A stretch of 49,786 bases of DNA, from assembly GCA_030039005.1 (NCBI GenBank), contig JASHQT010000081.1:1-49786 (forward strand). Direction: 5' to 3'. The notes under the pieces were generated by a model. It saw only the letters and a program-made list of their open reading frames with translations, was not told the origin of the DNA and ran no database searches. Shown here piece after piece: positions 42,483-49,786 of the stretch (within the stretch, counting starts at the first letter, position 1; each line of letters starts with the position of its first letter). The stretch comes from Bryobacteraceae bacterium (lineage in GTDB: Bacteria > Acidobacteriota > Terriglobia > Bryobacterales > Bryobacteraceae). Made by a program: the position numbers and the translations under genes.

Positions 42483-43575
42483 CTCGCTCACCCCCATAGT
42501 TCGCAAAAAGCTTGCCCCAATCGGTTGCGAGCGCGCGCTTCACGCGGGCACGGCCGACGAAGTTGTACCAGTAAACGTCGTGATAAAGGATGGAGGCGAC
42601 GTACGACCACGGTGCGATGACCGTGCGAAGCAGAAAATGTTCCAGCGGCTTGAGCGGCCCCCAATAGATCATCTTTTGGCCGTGGCTGGCCAAGGTATCG
42701 CCCAGCCGAAAGTGGAAATCGACGTTCGAAATGTCCTCGCCCACCACCTCGATGTCCCGCGCGTCGCCGCAACCCAAGCCCCGCTCATGCGCTAGACGGA
42801 TGAATTTGATGGAGAGCGGATCGAACCCCATCATCTTGGCTGCTACCGCGTCGATGGCCACCATGTCGCCACTGGCGAGAATGTAATTCTTGACGTGCGG
42901 GATCATGCAGCGCGGCCCAGGGCCGTCGCCCGCAAAGGTTCCATCCATCACGGCGAAAAGACCGGGATGAATTTCTTTCTGGATCGCCAATAAATCGACC
43001 AAAGTCTCGTGAATCACACTGTGCGTCCAATGGCGCTTCTCGAAGAGCAGGCCTCCGAAGGCGTTTTTCATCGCACCGGTTATTTGTGTGAAGACGTGTG
43101 TCTTCATCGTGGGCAAATGAATCACGTTGGATCCGATGAGCCGCTTGGGGATGCGAATGCCTTCTGGATAGACCTTATCCAGAACCAGCATCCTGGCCTG
43201 AGGCGTGTAGCGCACCCATTCTTCGCCCGGGTCGTACAGGTGTACATTGCGTAACCCATATTTTTCGAGCACCGGTTTGTGCTTATTTGCGATCTCGCCG
43301 CGCCGCGCGCTCACCACGACCGTGCGGTTGTGACAACCATAAATCCGCTCCCGGGAATAGCCATCCTCCAGAAGCGTCGCAATGACGCCGTCGATCTGCC
43401 AGGGTGTGGTGGAGCAAGCCGGGTAGAAGTAGTGCCAGCTGATATTGATTTTGAGCGCGGTGTCCCGATCCGGCGGCAGGAAATCGCGATAATTAGCCAA
43501 GCGCATCAGCCGCCCGTAATCGCGGATCACAGTACCGGGGGTCGTTTTGAGTACCGCCACGCGGGATGGTCCCAT
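42442..43575 (-). CDS. DUF362 domain-containing protein
   Basis: Protein of about 377 residues. The homologous part begins at GPSRVAVLKTTPGTV, so ATG 43575 is preferred over ATG 43617; neither has a clear Shine-Dalgarno. DUF362 features: LKINISWHYFYPACSTTPW, VIHLPTMKTHVFTQITGAMKNAFGGL (the conserved KTH...KN core), FAVMDGTFAGDGPGP, and ILASGDMVAIDAVAAKMMGF. No ferredoxin-like CxxCxxC cluster is seen. The family's biochemical role is not well defined. It shares a transcript with the downstream secreted unknown and is divergent from the gene at 43598. Confidence 0.82.
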   Translation of the reverse strand: MGPSRVAVLKTTPGTVIRDYGRLMRLANYRDFLPPDRDTALKINISWHYFYPACSTTPWQIDGVIATLLEDGYSRERIYGCHNRTVVVSARRGEIANKHKPVLEKYGLRNVHLYDPGEEWVRYTPQARMLVLDKVYPEGIRIPKRLIGSNVIHLPTMKTHVFTQITGAMKNAFGGLLFEKRHWTHSVIHETLVDLLAIQKEIHPGLFAVMDGTFAGDGPGPRCMIPHVKNYILASGDMVAIDAVAAKMMGFDPLSIKFIRLAHERGLGCGDARDIEVVGEDISNVDFHFRLGDTLASHGQKMIYWGPLKPLEHFLLRTVIAPWSYVASILYHDVYWYNFVGRARVKRALATDWGKLFANYGGERDEKIVQTYAPTWH

Positions 43576-43597
43576 ACTTGTAGGACGGGCAATTGGA

Positions 43598-44410
43598 ATG
43601 CCGCTCAGTAGGACCATGATCGCGATGCTCTGTGCGTGTTTTCACGCGACTGCCGCGCAGAACCCGCAGGAGATCCTCGAACAGGCCACGGCCAAAATGC
43701 AGGCCGATTGGGTGGCCGCACCTGATTTTGCGTTCGTCCAGCGGGATGTGACGACGGCCAAAGGCGTTACCACATCCAAAACTCACCAGGTGTTCCTGAT
43801 TGAGGGGTCGGATTACTATATGCCGATCGCGATCGGCGACCAATCGCTGTCAGAAAATCAACAACGGGAGCAACTTCAGCGGCTCCGGCAGGAAGTGGAG
43901 CGCCGAAAGCGCGAGACATCCGAACAGGCCGCCAAGCGATCGGAGCAGTACCTTAGGATTCGCGACCAGAACGGCGTTCTGCTGCGCGAATTCACGCAGG
44001 CGTTCGACTTCACTACTGCTGGAGAAGAGACCGTCAACGGCCATCTTACGTACGTATTCGCCGCCCGCCCTCGCGCGGGCTACCGCCCGCCCAATCGTAC
44101 GGCGAAGATTCTTACCGGCATGAAGGGCAGGCTGTGGGTCGATAAAGAAACCTACCACTGGGTGAAAGCCGACGCTGAAGCGATCAAGCCGGTATCGGTA
44201 TTCGGGATCTTCGCACGGGTTATGCCGGGCACAAGGATGGAGCTGGAAATGGCTCCTGTAACCGATTCGGTATGGCTTGTGAGCCGCCTCGTCCTTGACC
44301 TCAAGCTTTCGGTGTTTTGGCACAAGTCCAGCAGAACCACGGAAACAACTTTCCGCGAGTACCGGCCGGCTGCGGATGCGCTACGTCAAGCCATTGCCGC
44401 ACCCGACTGA
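43598..44410 (+). CDS. Secreted protein of unknown function, possible LolA-like fold
   Basis: Protein of about 270 residues. ATG 43598 gives a signal peptide (MPLSRTMIAMLCACFHATAAQ); the ORF opens at 43547, and ATG 43616 is an alternative with AGGA upstream. The mature part has FAFVQRDVTTAKG, a charged coiled segment (QQREQLQRLRQEVERRKRE), FDFTTAGEETVNGHLTYVF, and GRLWVDKETYHWVKADAE near the C-terminus. That last pattern recalls LolA/LolB-like beta sheets of outer-membrane lipoprotein-sorting proteins, but this is a weak resemblance. Divergent to DUF362 with about 22 bp between the preferred starts, and convergent with the PQQ dehydrogenase. Confidence 0.6.
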   Translation: MPLSRTMIAMLCACFHATAAQNPQEILEQATAKMQADWVAAPDFAFVQRDVTTAKGVTTSKTHQVFLIEGSDYYMPIAIGDQSLSENQQREQLQRLRQEVERRKRETSEQAAKRSEQYLRIRDQNGVLLREFTQAFDFTTAGEETVNGHLTYVFAARPRAGYRPPNRTAKILTGMKGRLWVDKETYHWVKADAEAIKPVSVFGIFARVMPGTRMELEMAPVTDSVWLVSRLVLDLKLSVFWHKSSRTTETTFREYRPAADALRQAIAAPD

Positions 44411-44737
44411 AAAATTAGCAAAAGGACCTCACTCATACCCGGCGGGAGTTCCAACCAAGGACGCATTCGCGTGGAAAATCCCGATTCGGCTTGCCCATTT
44501 TCCGAGGTTACGGATTATGGCCGAAGCAGCGATTCGACCAGCGGGCTGCAGAAGCCACATGCCTTCGGGCTATCGAATCATCCGTTCCGTCCGGCGCAAG
44601 ATATCCGTGTCTTGCGAACCTACCTGCGCCCGGAAACCTGGTGGCCGCAACGAGCAAATGGATTCAGCACATGCAGAAAGCCCTTACGCAAAATGAATCT
44701 CCGACTGGGCTGTCTGGTAGTGGGCAGGAAGCGCCGG
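44411..44737. other. Intergenic region, no supported gene
   Basis: 327 bp between two convergent genes. A GTG-initiated frame from 44471 runs into the antisense of the PQQ dehydrogenase and has no recognisable protein features or ribosome site. I see no strong terminator hairpin with a T-run. Confidence 0.5.
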
Positions 44738-46894
44738 TCAGGGCAGTTGGAACACCCATACCGCCGGAGCACGGTCGAGGTTTTGAATTTCCGGCACCAG
44801 GGGCGCGAAGCCCGTCGCCTGCGCGCCGCCGTTGCCCACGCCGATAGCGACGTACTGCTTGCCGTTCACACTGTAAGAAATTGGGGCGTCGCTCGGCACA
44901 TCGCTCAGTCGCGTTTCCCATAGCAGTTTGCCGGTCTGATCGTCATAGGCGCGAAAGAACCGGTCGATCGAGCCATTGAAGATCACACCGCCGGCCGTAT
45001 CCAGCGCACCGCTGGACACCGGCGCGCGATGGCGCTCGGTCCACACCACCTCGCGAGTCAGCATGTTGACGGCTTCTACGCGGCCGTACTTGCCGTCCGA
45101 ATCTGGTCGAGGGCGAACGGCCGGACGAACGCCTGTGGATAATAAGGTCCGGCTGCCATCGGTGACCGGAATCAGATCCATGCACGCCTCAACGAGCGGT
45201 ACGTACAGAATCTTCGTGTTGGGATTGTACGAACCCGGAAGCCAGCTCTTGGCGCCGTCGGCATGTGGGCAGACGAGGTGAGTTTGCCCGTCGCCCGGGA
45301 GCGTTTGGGGATTGATGGTCTTCTTGCCGGTAACAGGATCGATAGAGGAAACGATATTTTGGAGGCCGAGATCTTTTGACCAAATCCACTTTCCCGTCTC
45401 TGCGTCGAGAATGTCGTAGGTCGCTTGCTTGCCCGAGGTCATGATCACCGGCCGAACCACGCCGTTCACCGGCATGCGCACGACCTGGCGTTCAAATACC
45501 CAGTCGAGATCCCACTGATCGTTCGGCAGGTGCTGGTAATACCAGACAAGTTTGCCAGTGTCAGGATTGATGGCCAGGGTACAGTCCGTATATAAGCCAT
45601 CGGTGTTGGCCCCCGGCCTCACCGGCTTTGCCAGCAAGGCCGTATCATAGGTTTGAGCAACGCCAAAGAAGGCGAGGTTGAGCGCGGAGTCGTAGCTTCC
45701 GGCGATCCAGACCGAGCCGCCATTGCGCTCCTCGGCCGTGTGATCGTTCCAAGTATCGCCACCGGGCTGGCCGGGCTGTGCGATGCTGTTGAATCGCCAG
45801 GCGAGCTTACCGGTTTCGGAGTCGAGCGCGACGATGTAGTTCTTCCCGCCGACGTGGCCGCCGGTTCCGATCATCACCTTGCCTCTGGCGACCAACGGCC
45901 CGCCCGTCAGGGTGAAGCCCGTTTCCTCAGTGAGCGGCTGGTCCCAGATCACCCTGCCGGTCTTCACATCGAGTGCCACCACATGCACGTCGGAAGTCCC
46001 CATATAAACTTTGTTCCCGTAAATCGAGATCATGCGCTTATTGCCGGCCCTCACACCCGGAGGCAAGATTCGCGCGTATTGCCAGAGCAGGTCGCCGGTG
46101 GCGGCATCCAGCGCTTCCAGTTTGTCGCCTGGACTATGCAGGAACATCACGCCGTCATGAACTAGGGGCGTGGCCTCATTGGAGCCAGGGGAAAGCGTCC
46201 ACGTCCACGCGACGCGCAGATTGTTCACATTCGATTTCGTAATCTGCTTCAGCGGGCTGAACCCCTGATCATCGAAGCCTCGGCGCCACGTGAGCCACTC
46301 GCCTGGGGGCGGGTTCTGCAACAACGCGTCGGTGACAGGCGTGATTGTATCGAGAGGGTTCGCCTTCTTCGGCGCCGGAGGCAGTTTCACACCGGGCGAT
46401 AAGCCGCCGCCCAGGCGGGCGCCGCGTTCTCCTGGCGGAGCAGGGATCATCACGGAAGTAAGCGTGGCGGCGTCCGATGCGAACTCTTTCCGCCCCGTCG
46501 CGTAGCCATTCTGCTGGAGCACATAGGCGAGGATTTGCGCGTACTCGGCGCCGCCGAGGCTTCCCGGGTTTCCCGGTGGCATCTTCGTGCTCACGTAAGT
46601 AAACACATCGGCAGCGGGTTTCCCCGCGTATTTGCCAAGGAAAGCCGCGCCGCGGAGCGCAGGAGCGGTGCCGTCATCGACGCTCGCGCCGTGGCAGTTG
46701 GAGCAGTTTCGCTCGTATGCCGTCTTACCTGCCACCGCTTGTGCGGATGTGAATAGCGCCTCGCCCGGGGGAACCGCGCCCGGCCCCGGGGCCTGAGCAC
46801 ACAGCGACTCGAACGTCAGCAGGGCGGAGACTGCCCCGCACAAACTCACAAAGTGGGCAACTCGCCACCTGCTTCCAGGTTTTGTCAATCTCAT
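44738..46894 (-). CDS. PQQ-dependent dehydrogenase with N-terminal cytochrome c domain
   Basis: Periplasmic quinohaemoprotein of 718 residues from ATG 46894. A signal peptide (about 1-33) is followed by a cytochrome c domain with C64-S-N-C67-H68 and a likely distal Met in VSTKMPPGNPG. The rest is an eight-bladed PQQ propeller with tryptophan-docking repeats (ALDAATGDLLWQYAR, ALDVKTGRVIWDQ, ALDSETGKLAWRF, NPDTGKLVWYYQ). WDLDWVFE resembles the catalytic Asp region. The adjacent Cys-Cys pair of classic methanol/ethanol dehydrogenases is not visible. The N-terminal rather than C-terminal cytochrome differs from type II quinohaemoprotein alcohol dehydrogenases. It should oxidise an alcohol or sugar and pass electrons to its own haem. 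The substrate is unknown. Confidence 0.88.
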   Translation of the reverse strand: MRLTKPGSRWRVAHFVSLCGAVSALLTFESLCAQAPGPGAVPPGEALFTSAQAVAGKTAYERNCSNCHGASVDDGTAPALRGAAFLGKYAGKPAADVFTYVSTKMPPGNPGSLGGAEYAQILAYVLQQNGYATGRKEFASDAATLTSVMIPAPPGERGARLGGGLSPGVKLPPAPKKANPLDTITPVTDALLQNPPPGEWLTWRRGFDDQGFSPLKQITKSNVNNLRVAWTWTLSPGSNEATPLVHDGVMFLHSPGDKLEALDAATGDLLWQYARILPPGVRAGNKRMISIYGNKVYMGTSDVHVVALDVKTGRVIWDQPLTEETGFTLTGGPLVARGKVMIGTGGHVGGKNYIVALDSETGKLAWRFNSIAQPGQPGGDTWNDHTAEERNGGSVWIAGSYDSALNLAFFGVAQTYDTALLAKPVRPGANTDGLYTDCTLAINPDTGKLVWYYQHLPNDQWDLDWVFERQVVRMPVNGVVRPVIMTSGKQATYDILDAETGKWIWSKDLGLQNIVSSIDPVTGKKTINPQTLPGDGQTHLVCPHADGAKSWLPGSYNPNTKILYVPLVEACMDLIPVTDGSRTLLSTGVRPAVRPRPDSDGKYGRVEAVNMLTREVVWTERHRAPVSSGALDTAGGVIFNGSIDRFFRAYDDQTGKLLWETRLSDVPSDAPISYSVNGKQYVAIGVGNGGAQATGFAPLVPEIQNLDRAPAVWVFQLP

Positions 46895-47178
46895 GGTAGG
46901 AAGATACCTCCCGGCCGACCGGCACCTGAAAATTGTACTACTGAATCCTCGCGACGCTGACCATAACCCAGATCGTGACTTCCCACTAGCAACCCTGCGG
47001 GCACGGTGAACTGGCCTGAGGGACCAATTGCCTTGGATTGAAACTGTTCCATTTCAAATACTGGAAGTACTATACCGGGAAGGACCAGCTGATTGTGACC
47101 ACGACAACCTCCTGCAACGTCTACTCGGTATCGAGATTCTTCTCCGATTGGTCCTCGGAGTAGTGGTGTACTCCTTGA

Positions 47179-47219
47179 GAGACGCGTATCTCAAGATGTC
47201 TGATGCGCGTCTCCTTTTT
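47179..47219 (+). terminator. Rho-independent-terminator-like hairpin without an upstream gene
   Basis: Perfect 8-bp arms GAGACGCG (47179-47186) and CGCGTCTC (47206-47213) around a 19-nt loop are followed by CTTTTTG on the plus strand. No plus-strand coding gene ends nearby, so it could end a small RNA or be incidental. The loop is long for a canonical terminator. Confidence 0.35.
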
Positions 47220-47377
47220 GGAAGTGGCGGAGTGCCGAAGGCTGCGAGGCTACAACCCCCCAGAACATTGACACACTTGGCAAAAGAGCACACTCCCTGA
47301 AGACCAAAGCGTGCGACTAATCTCATGTTTGAGCACGTGTTTCAGCGGGCCAGCTTGATCGTAACTCGCGCAATGAA

Positions 47378-47394
47378 GCAAGTGATATACTTGC
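47378..47394 (+). promoter_or_regulatory. Palindrome GCAAGT-5-ACTTGC overlapping a TATACT box
   Basis: Perfect 6-base arms flank GATAT 31 bp before the ATG at 47425; TATACT (47386-47391) could be a -10 element. No good -35 lies at 16-18 bp; TTGATC is 25 bp upstream. It may be an operator over the promoter of the methionine-synthase-like gene. Confidence 0.3.
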
Positions 47395-47424
47395 TGTCGC
47401 AAAACGCGGACCCACGGCGCTTCT

Positions 47425-48603
47425 ATGAAACACAGCACAAATCGGATTCTCACGACGCATGCCGGTCGTCTGGATGGTCCGCCTGAGTATCGCCAAATGA
47501 TGATGGCCATGATGTCAGGCCAGAAAGTCGATCTCGAAGCCGCGCGGCCGACGATTCGCAACGGCATTGTCGACGTGCTTCGAAAACAGGGCGAAGCCGG
47601 CATCGACATCGTCAGCGATGGCGAACTCGGCAAAATTGGATTCGGCAGTGTCAATTATTACGGGCTCCGTCTCAGCGGGCTGAGCAACCGGAAACTGAAA
47701 CCCGGTGAACCGGCGTACATGACGATGCAGACCGGCGAGCGGTTGGAATTCTCGGAGTTTTACAAGGAGCTTCCGTTCATGGCTTCCGGGACGGAGCGCA
47801 CGATCTGCTCCGGACCGATTCAATATATCGGCCAGGAGGAAGTGCGCAAGGATTTGGAATTGTTTCGCGGCGCGCTGGCCGAATCGGGTGTCAAGCCCGA
47901 GGAGACATTCATGTGTGTTCTGGCGCCGGGCTGGCTGGAGCACTTCTTCCTGAACGAATATTACGCGACTGACGAAGATTACATTTTCGCGCTCGCCGAA
48001 GCGATGAAGCACGAGTACAAGGCCATCGTGGATGCGGGTTTCATTCTTCAAATCGACGATCCGGCGTTGCCCGATACGTACGACATGATTGTTCCGAACC
48101 CCAGCATCGAAGACTATCGTAAGTTTGCCTCGGTGCGCGTGGACGCGCTGAACCAGGCGCTGCGCGGTCTTCCCGAAGATCGCGTGCGCTATCACATTTG
48201 CTGGGGCAGTTGGCATGGCCCGCATACTCACGATCTGCCGCTGCGCCACGTGGTGGATCTGATGCTTCGGATCACGGCGGGCGCATACTCGCTCGAGGCC
48301 GCCAATGCCCGCCACGAGCACGAGTGGAAGATTTGGCAGGATGTGAAGCTGCCGGAAGGCAAGATCCTGATTCCGGGCGTGGTGACGCACCACACCAATG
48401 TCGTGGAGCATCCCGAGCTGGTGGCCGATCGCATCGTTCGTTACGCCGATCTGGTGGGCCGCGAGAATGTCATCGCGGGGACCGATTGCGGGATGGGCTT
48501 TCGCGTTCATCCGCAGATTGCGTGGGCTAAGCTCAAAGTACTCGCCGAAGGAGCTCGCTTGGCGAGCCAACAATTGTGGAGCAGCACAAGCGCCCGGGCC
48601 TAG
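47425..48603 (+). CDS. Cobalamin-independent methionine synthase II family protein (MetE C-terminal-like)
   Basis: Protein of 392 residues from ATG 47425, corresponding to the C-terminal zinc/homocysteine TIM barrel of MetE only. Motifs: ILTTHAGRLDGPPEYRQMM, a GEAGIDIVSDGELGK strand, FILQIDDPALPDTYD, YHICWGSWHGPHTHDLPLRH (His and Cys zinc ligands, about 257-275), and VIAGTDCGMGFRVHP with the second Cys ligand near 353. No N-terminal methyl-folate-binding MetE half is present. Stand-alone members may use other methyl donors or act in catabolic or C-S chemistry; the true substrate is not known. The downstream RnfD-like gene overlaps its 3' end. Confidence 0.9.
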   Translation: MKHSTNRILTTHAGRLDGPPEYRQMMMAMMSGQKVDLEAARPTIRNGIVDVLRKQGEAGIDIVSDGELGKIGFGSVNYYGLRLSGLSNRKLKPGEPAYMTMQTGERLEFSEFYKELPFMASGTERTICSGPIQYIGQEEVRKDLELFRGALAESGVKPEETFMCVLAPGWLEHFFLNEYYATDEDYIFALAEAMKHEYKAIVDAGFILQIDDPALPDTYDMIVPNPSIEDYRKFASVRVDALNQALRGLPEDRVRYHICWGSWHGPHTHDLPLRHVVDLMLRITAGAYSLEAANARHEHEWKIWQDVKLPEGKILIPGVVTHHTNVVEHPELVADRIVRYADLVGRENVIAGTDCGMGFRVHPQIAWAKLKVLAEGARLASQQLWSSTSARA

Positions 48604-49786
48604 TAGTCACGGCCGAGCGTCCAGCGCCGCACCGGCTTGCCTGGAACGTGCTCCGGCCGCTTGCCTTCACGGCCGGTCTCTCCGGGCTCACGTTTCTTCC
48701 GCAGGTACGCCAAACGTCGCGACTTCTGTCCGCGTTCCTGATTGCCGCGGCAGTCCTGCTCGCCTGGGATGCTTTCCTATTTTTCTGGGCGCGGCGCACC
48801 GGACGGACGCTCTCCTTTGAACTCCTCTTCAAAAAGCAGCACGGCATTCAGGCGTGCGCGCAGGCTGCCGTGTTGCTGTATTGGGGTTGGTATTGGCCGC
48901 AGGTCTATGCTTCGGCCTACCTGATTCTCGCCCAGCTTCTCTTTGCGTATGCGTTCGATATGCTGCTCGGCTGGTCGCGGCGAAATGCGTACACGCTGGG
49001 ATTCGCTCAGTTCCCCATTGTGTTCAGCATCAATCTTTTCCTCTGGTTCAAGCCGGACTGGTTCTATCTCCAATTCCTGATGGTGGCGCTGGGCCTCGCC
49101 GCTAAGGAGCTAATCCGCTGGAACAAAGACGGCCGCAAGGTACACATTTTCAACCCATCGTCCTTTCCACTGGCTCTGTTCTCGCTCCTTCTGCTGGCCA
49201 AAGGCGCCAGCGACATCACGTGGGGCCAGCAGATTTCCACTACCCAGTTCTATCCCCCGCACATGTACCTGTTCCTGTTTCTGATTGGATTGCCCGCCCA
49301 ATTGTTCTTCGGCGTGACTTCGATGACCATGTCCGCCGTTGTCACGACTTACCTGTTCGGCCTCGCCTATCACGCCGTGACGGGCGTCTATTTCTTCTAC
49401 GACTCGTACATCCCGATCGCCGTTTTCCTGGGAATGCATCTGCTGTTTAACGATCCTTCCACGTCGCCGCGAACGGAGCTGGGACGAATCATTTTTGGCG
49501 CGCTCTACGGTTTGAGTACGGTGCTGTTCTACTGGCTGCTCGGTATCCGGGGCATGCCGACGTTCTACGACAAGCTGCTTCCGGTGCCGCTGTTGAACCT
49601 ATCGGTCCAAGGGATCGATTGGTTGGTTCGCTCGAAGTGGCTGCGTGCGTTCGATCCGGCGGTCTTGGGCAGGCGGTTGCGAGGGCCCGCGCGTAATCTG
49701 GCGTATATGTCGATTTGGGGCGTCATCTTCGCCGGAATGAGCGCCGCGCAAGGCGTGGGTGACAACCACCCCGGACAATGGCTGCC
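48576..49786 (+). CDS. RnfD/NqrB-like integral membrane protein, 3' truncated by the window edge
   Basis: An open frame without any stop runs from inside the previous gene to the right edge. GTG 48576 gives VEQHKRPGLVV then a membrane protein; it overlaps the methionine-synthase-like gene by 28 bp. At least 403 codons contain about nine hydrophobic helices. RnfD/NqrB-type signatures are visible: KVHIFNPSSFPLALFSLLLL and a later LLFNDPSTSPRTELGRIIFG loop. The covalent-FMN Thr of true RnfD/NqrB could not be confirmed. The end (SAAQGVGDNHPGQWLP) looks like the start of a periplasmic extension. No other Rnf subunits are in the window, so it may be a stand-alone paralogue. Confidence 0.68.
   Translation, partial: MEQHKRPGLVVTAERPAPHRLAWNVLRPLAFTAGLSGLTFLPQVRQTSRLLSAFLIAAAVLLAWDAFLFFWARRTGRTLSFELLFKKQHGIQACAQAAVLLYWGWYWPQVYASAYLILAQLLFAYAFDMLLGWSRRNAYTLGFAQFPIVFSINLFLWFKPDWFYLQFLMVALGLAAKELIRWNKDGRKVHIFNPSSFPLALFSLLLLAKGASDITWGQQISTTQFYPPHMYLFLFLIGLPAQLFFGVTSMTMSAVVTTYLFGLAYHAVTGVYFFYDSYIPIAVFLGMHLLFNDPSTSPRTELGRIIFGALYGLSTVLFYWLLGIRGMPTFYDKLLPVPLLNLSVQGIDWLVRSKWLRAFDPAVLGRRLRGPARNLAYMSIWGVIFAGMSAAQGVGDNHPGQWL

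Larger units (their letters stand above)
46895..47424. other. Divergent intergenic region, 530 bp
   Basis: No protein-like frame on either strand; the short frames at 47028-47300 and 47054-47326 have no features. It should hold promoters for both flanking genes. Structures noted inside are a terminator-like hairpin (47179-47219) and a small palindrome over a TATACT box (47378-47394). Confidence 0.6.

Noticed and set aside
44471..44923. 150-codon plus-strand frame with GTG start
   Set aside because: Its second half is antisense to the PQQ dehydrogenase end and no protein features are visible.
47515..48573. 352-codon minus-strand open frame
   Set aside because: Antisense of the MetE-like gene; the sense strand has clear zinc-site motifs and the antisense product shows no domain.

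Overview
The window is about 50 kb of GC-rich, densely coding bacterial DNA. The gene set suggests a member of the Acidobacteriota, probably close to Bryobacterales/Solibacter. Supporting traits are a PQQ-dependent dehydrogenase with an N-terminal cytochrome c, an exopolysaccharide (EPS) operon led by a UpxY/NusG-type antiterminator, a V-type ATPase operon, a class D sortase paired with an LPKTA-tailed protein, and an RnfD-like membrane protein. The assignment comes from gene families only; there is no rRNA, tRNA or marker tree in the window. No tRNA, rRNA, CRISPR array, insertion sequence or prophage was seen.

Layout. 1-2.9 kb (+): a left-truncated mono-haem secreted protein, a TlpA-like thioredoxin and a small DUF1566-type protein. 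3.2-3.9 kb (-): a broken short-chain dehydrogenase (pseudogene). 4.3-5.6 kb: two convergent LuxR-type response regulators, the first without its phospho-acceptor Asp. 5.7-24.8 kb (-): an approximately 19-kb EPS operon. In transcription order it encodes a UpxY antiterminator, Wza-like export protein, Wzc-like co-polymerase/tyrosine kinase, radical SAM/SPASM enzyme, Wzx flippase, Wzy polymerase/ligase, two GT4 glycosyltransferases, a WecA-like initiating transferase, a single-module NRPS, a very large secreted protein with a polysaccharide-deacetylase-like motif and four Ig-like repeats, and (perhaps with its own promoter) a secreted FN3-type protein. 25.2-27.1 kb (-): FtsH. 27.2-35.9 kb (+): a tightly overlapping V-type ATPase operon (H/G-C-I-K-F-E-A-B-D) ending in a universal stress protein. 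35.8-37.3 kb (-): an LPKTA-tailed surface protein and a class D sortase. 37.5-41.6 kb (+): an ATGA-coupled trio of HAD-UbiA fusion, secreted NAGPA-like protein and SUMF1-like protein. 41.6-43.6 kb (-): a secreted unknown and a DUF362 protein. 43.6-44.4 kb (+): a secreted unknown. 44.7-46.9 kb (-): cytochrome c-PQQ dehydrogenase. 47.4-49.8 kb (+): a MetE-C-like methionine-synthase-II protein and an RnfD/NqrB-like membrane protein that runs off the right edge.

How it fits together. The EPS operon has nearly all parts of a Wzx/Wzy pathway: lipid-linked initiation (WecA-like), elongation (two GT4), flipping (Wzx), polymerisation (Wzy), chain-length control (Wzc), export (Wza) and processive transcription (UpxY). 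It also carries unusual extras: a one-module NRPS with a Cys-type thioesterase, a radical SAM protein and a large secreted deacetylase candidate. The most interesting hypothesis is an amino-acid-decorated, partly deacetylated exopolysaccharide. The V-ATPase, sortase and HAD-UbiA blocks are independent accessory modules. Starts were corrected by eye wherever a Shine-Dalgarno sequence, signal peptide or start/stop overlap supported it. The last CDS was found by reading through the right edge, since it has no stop codon inside the window.
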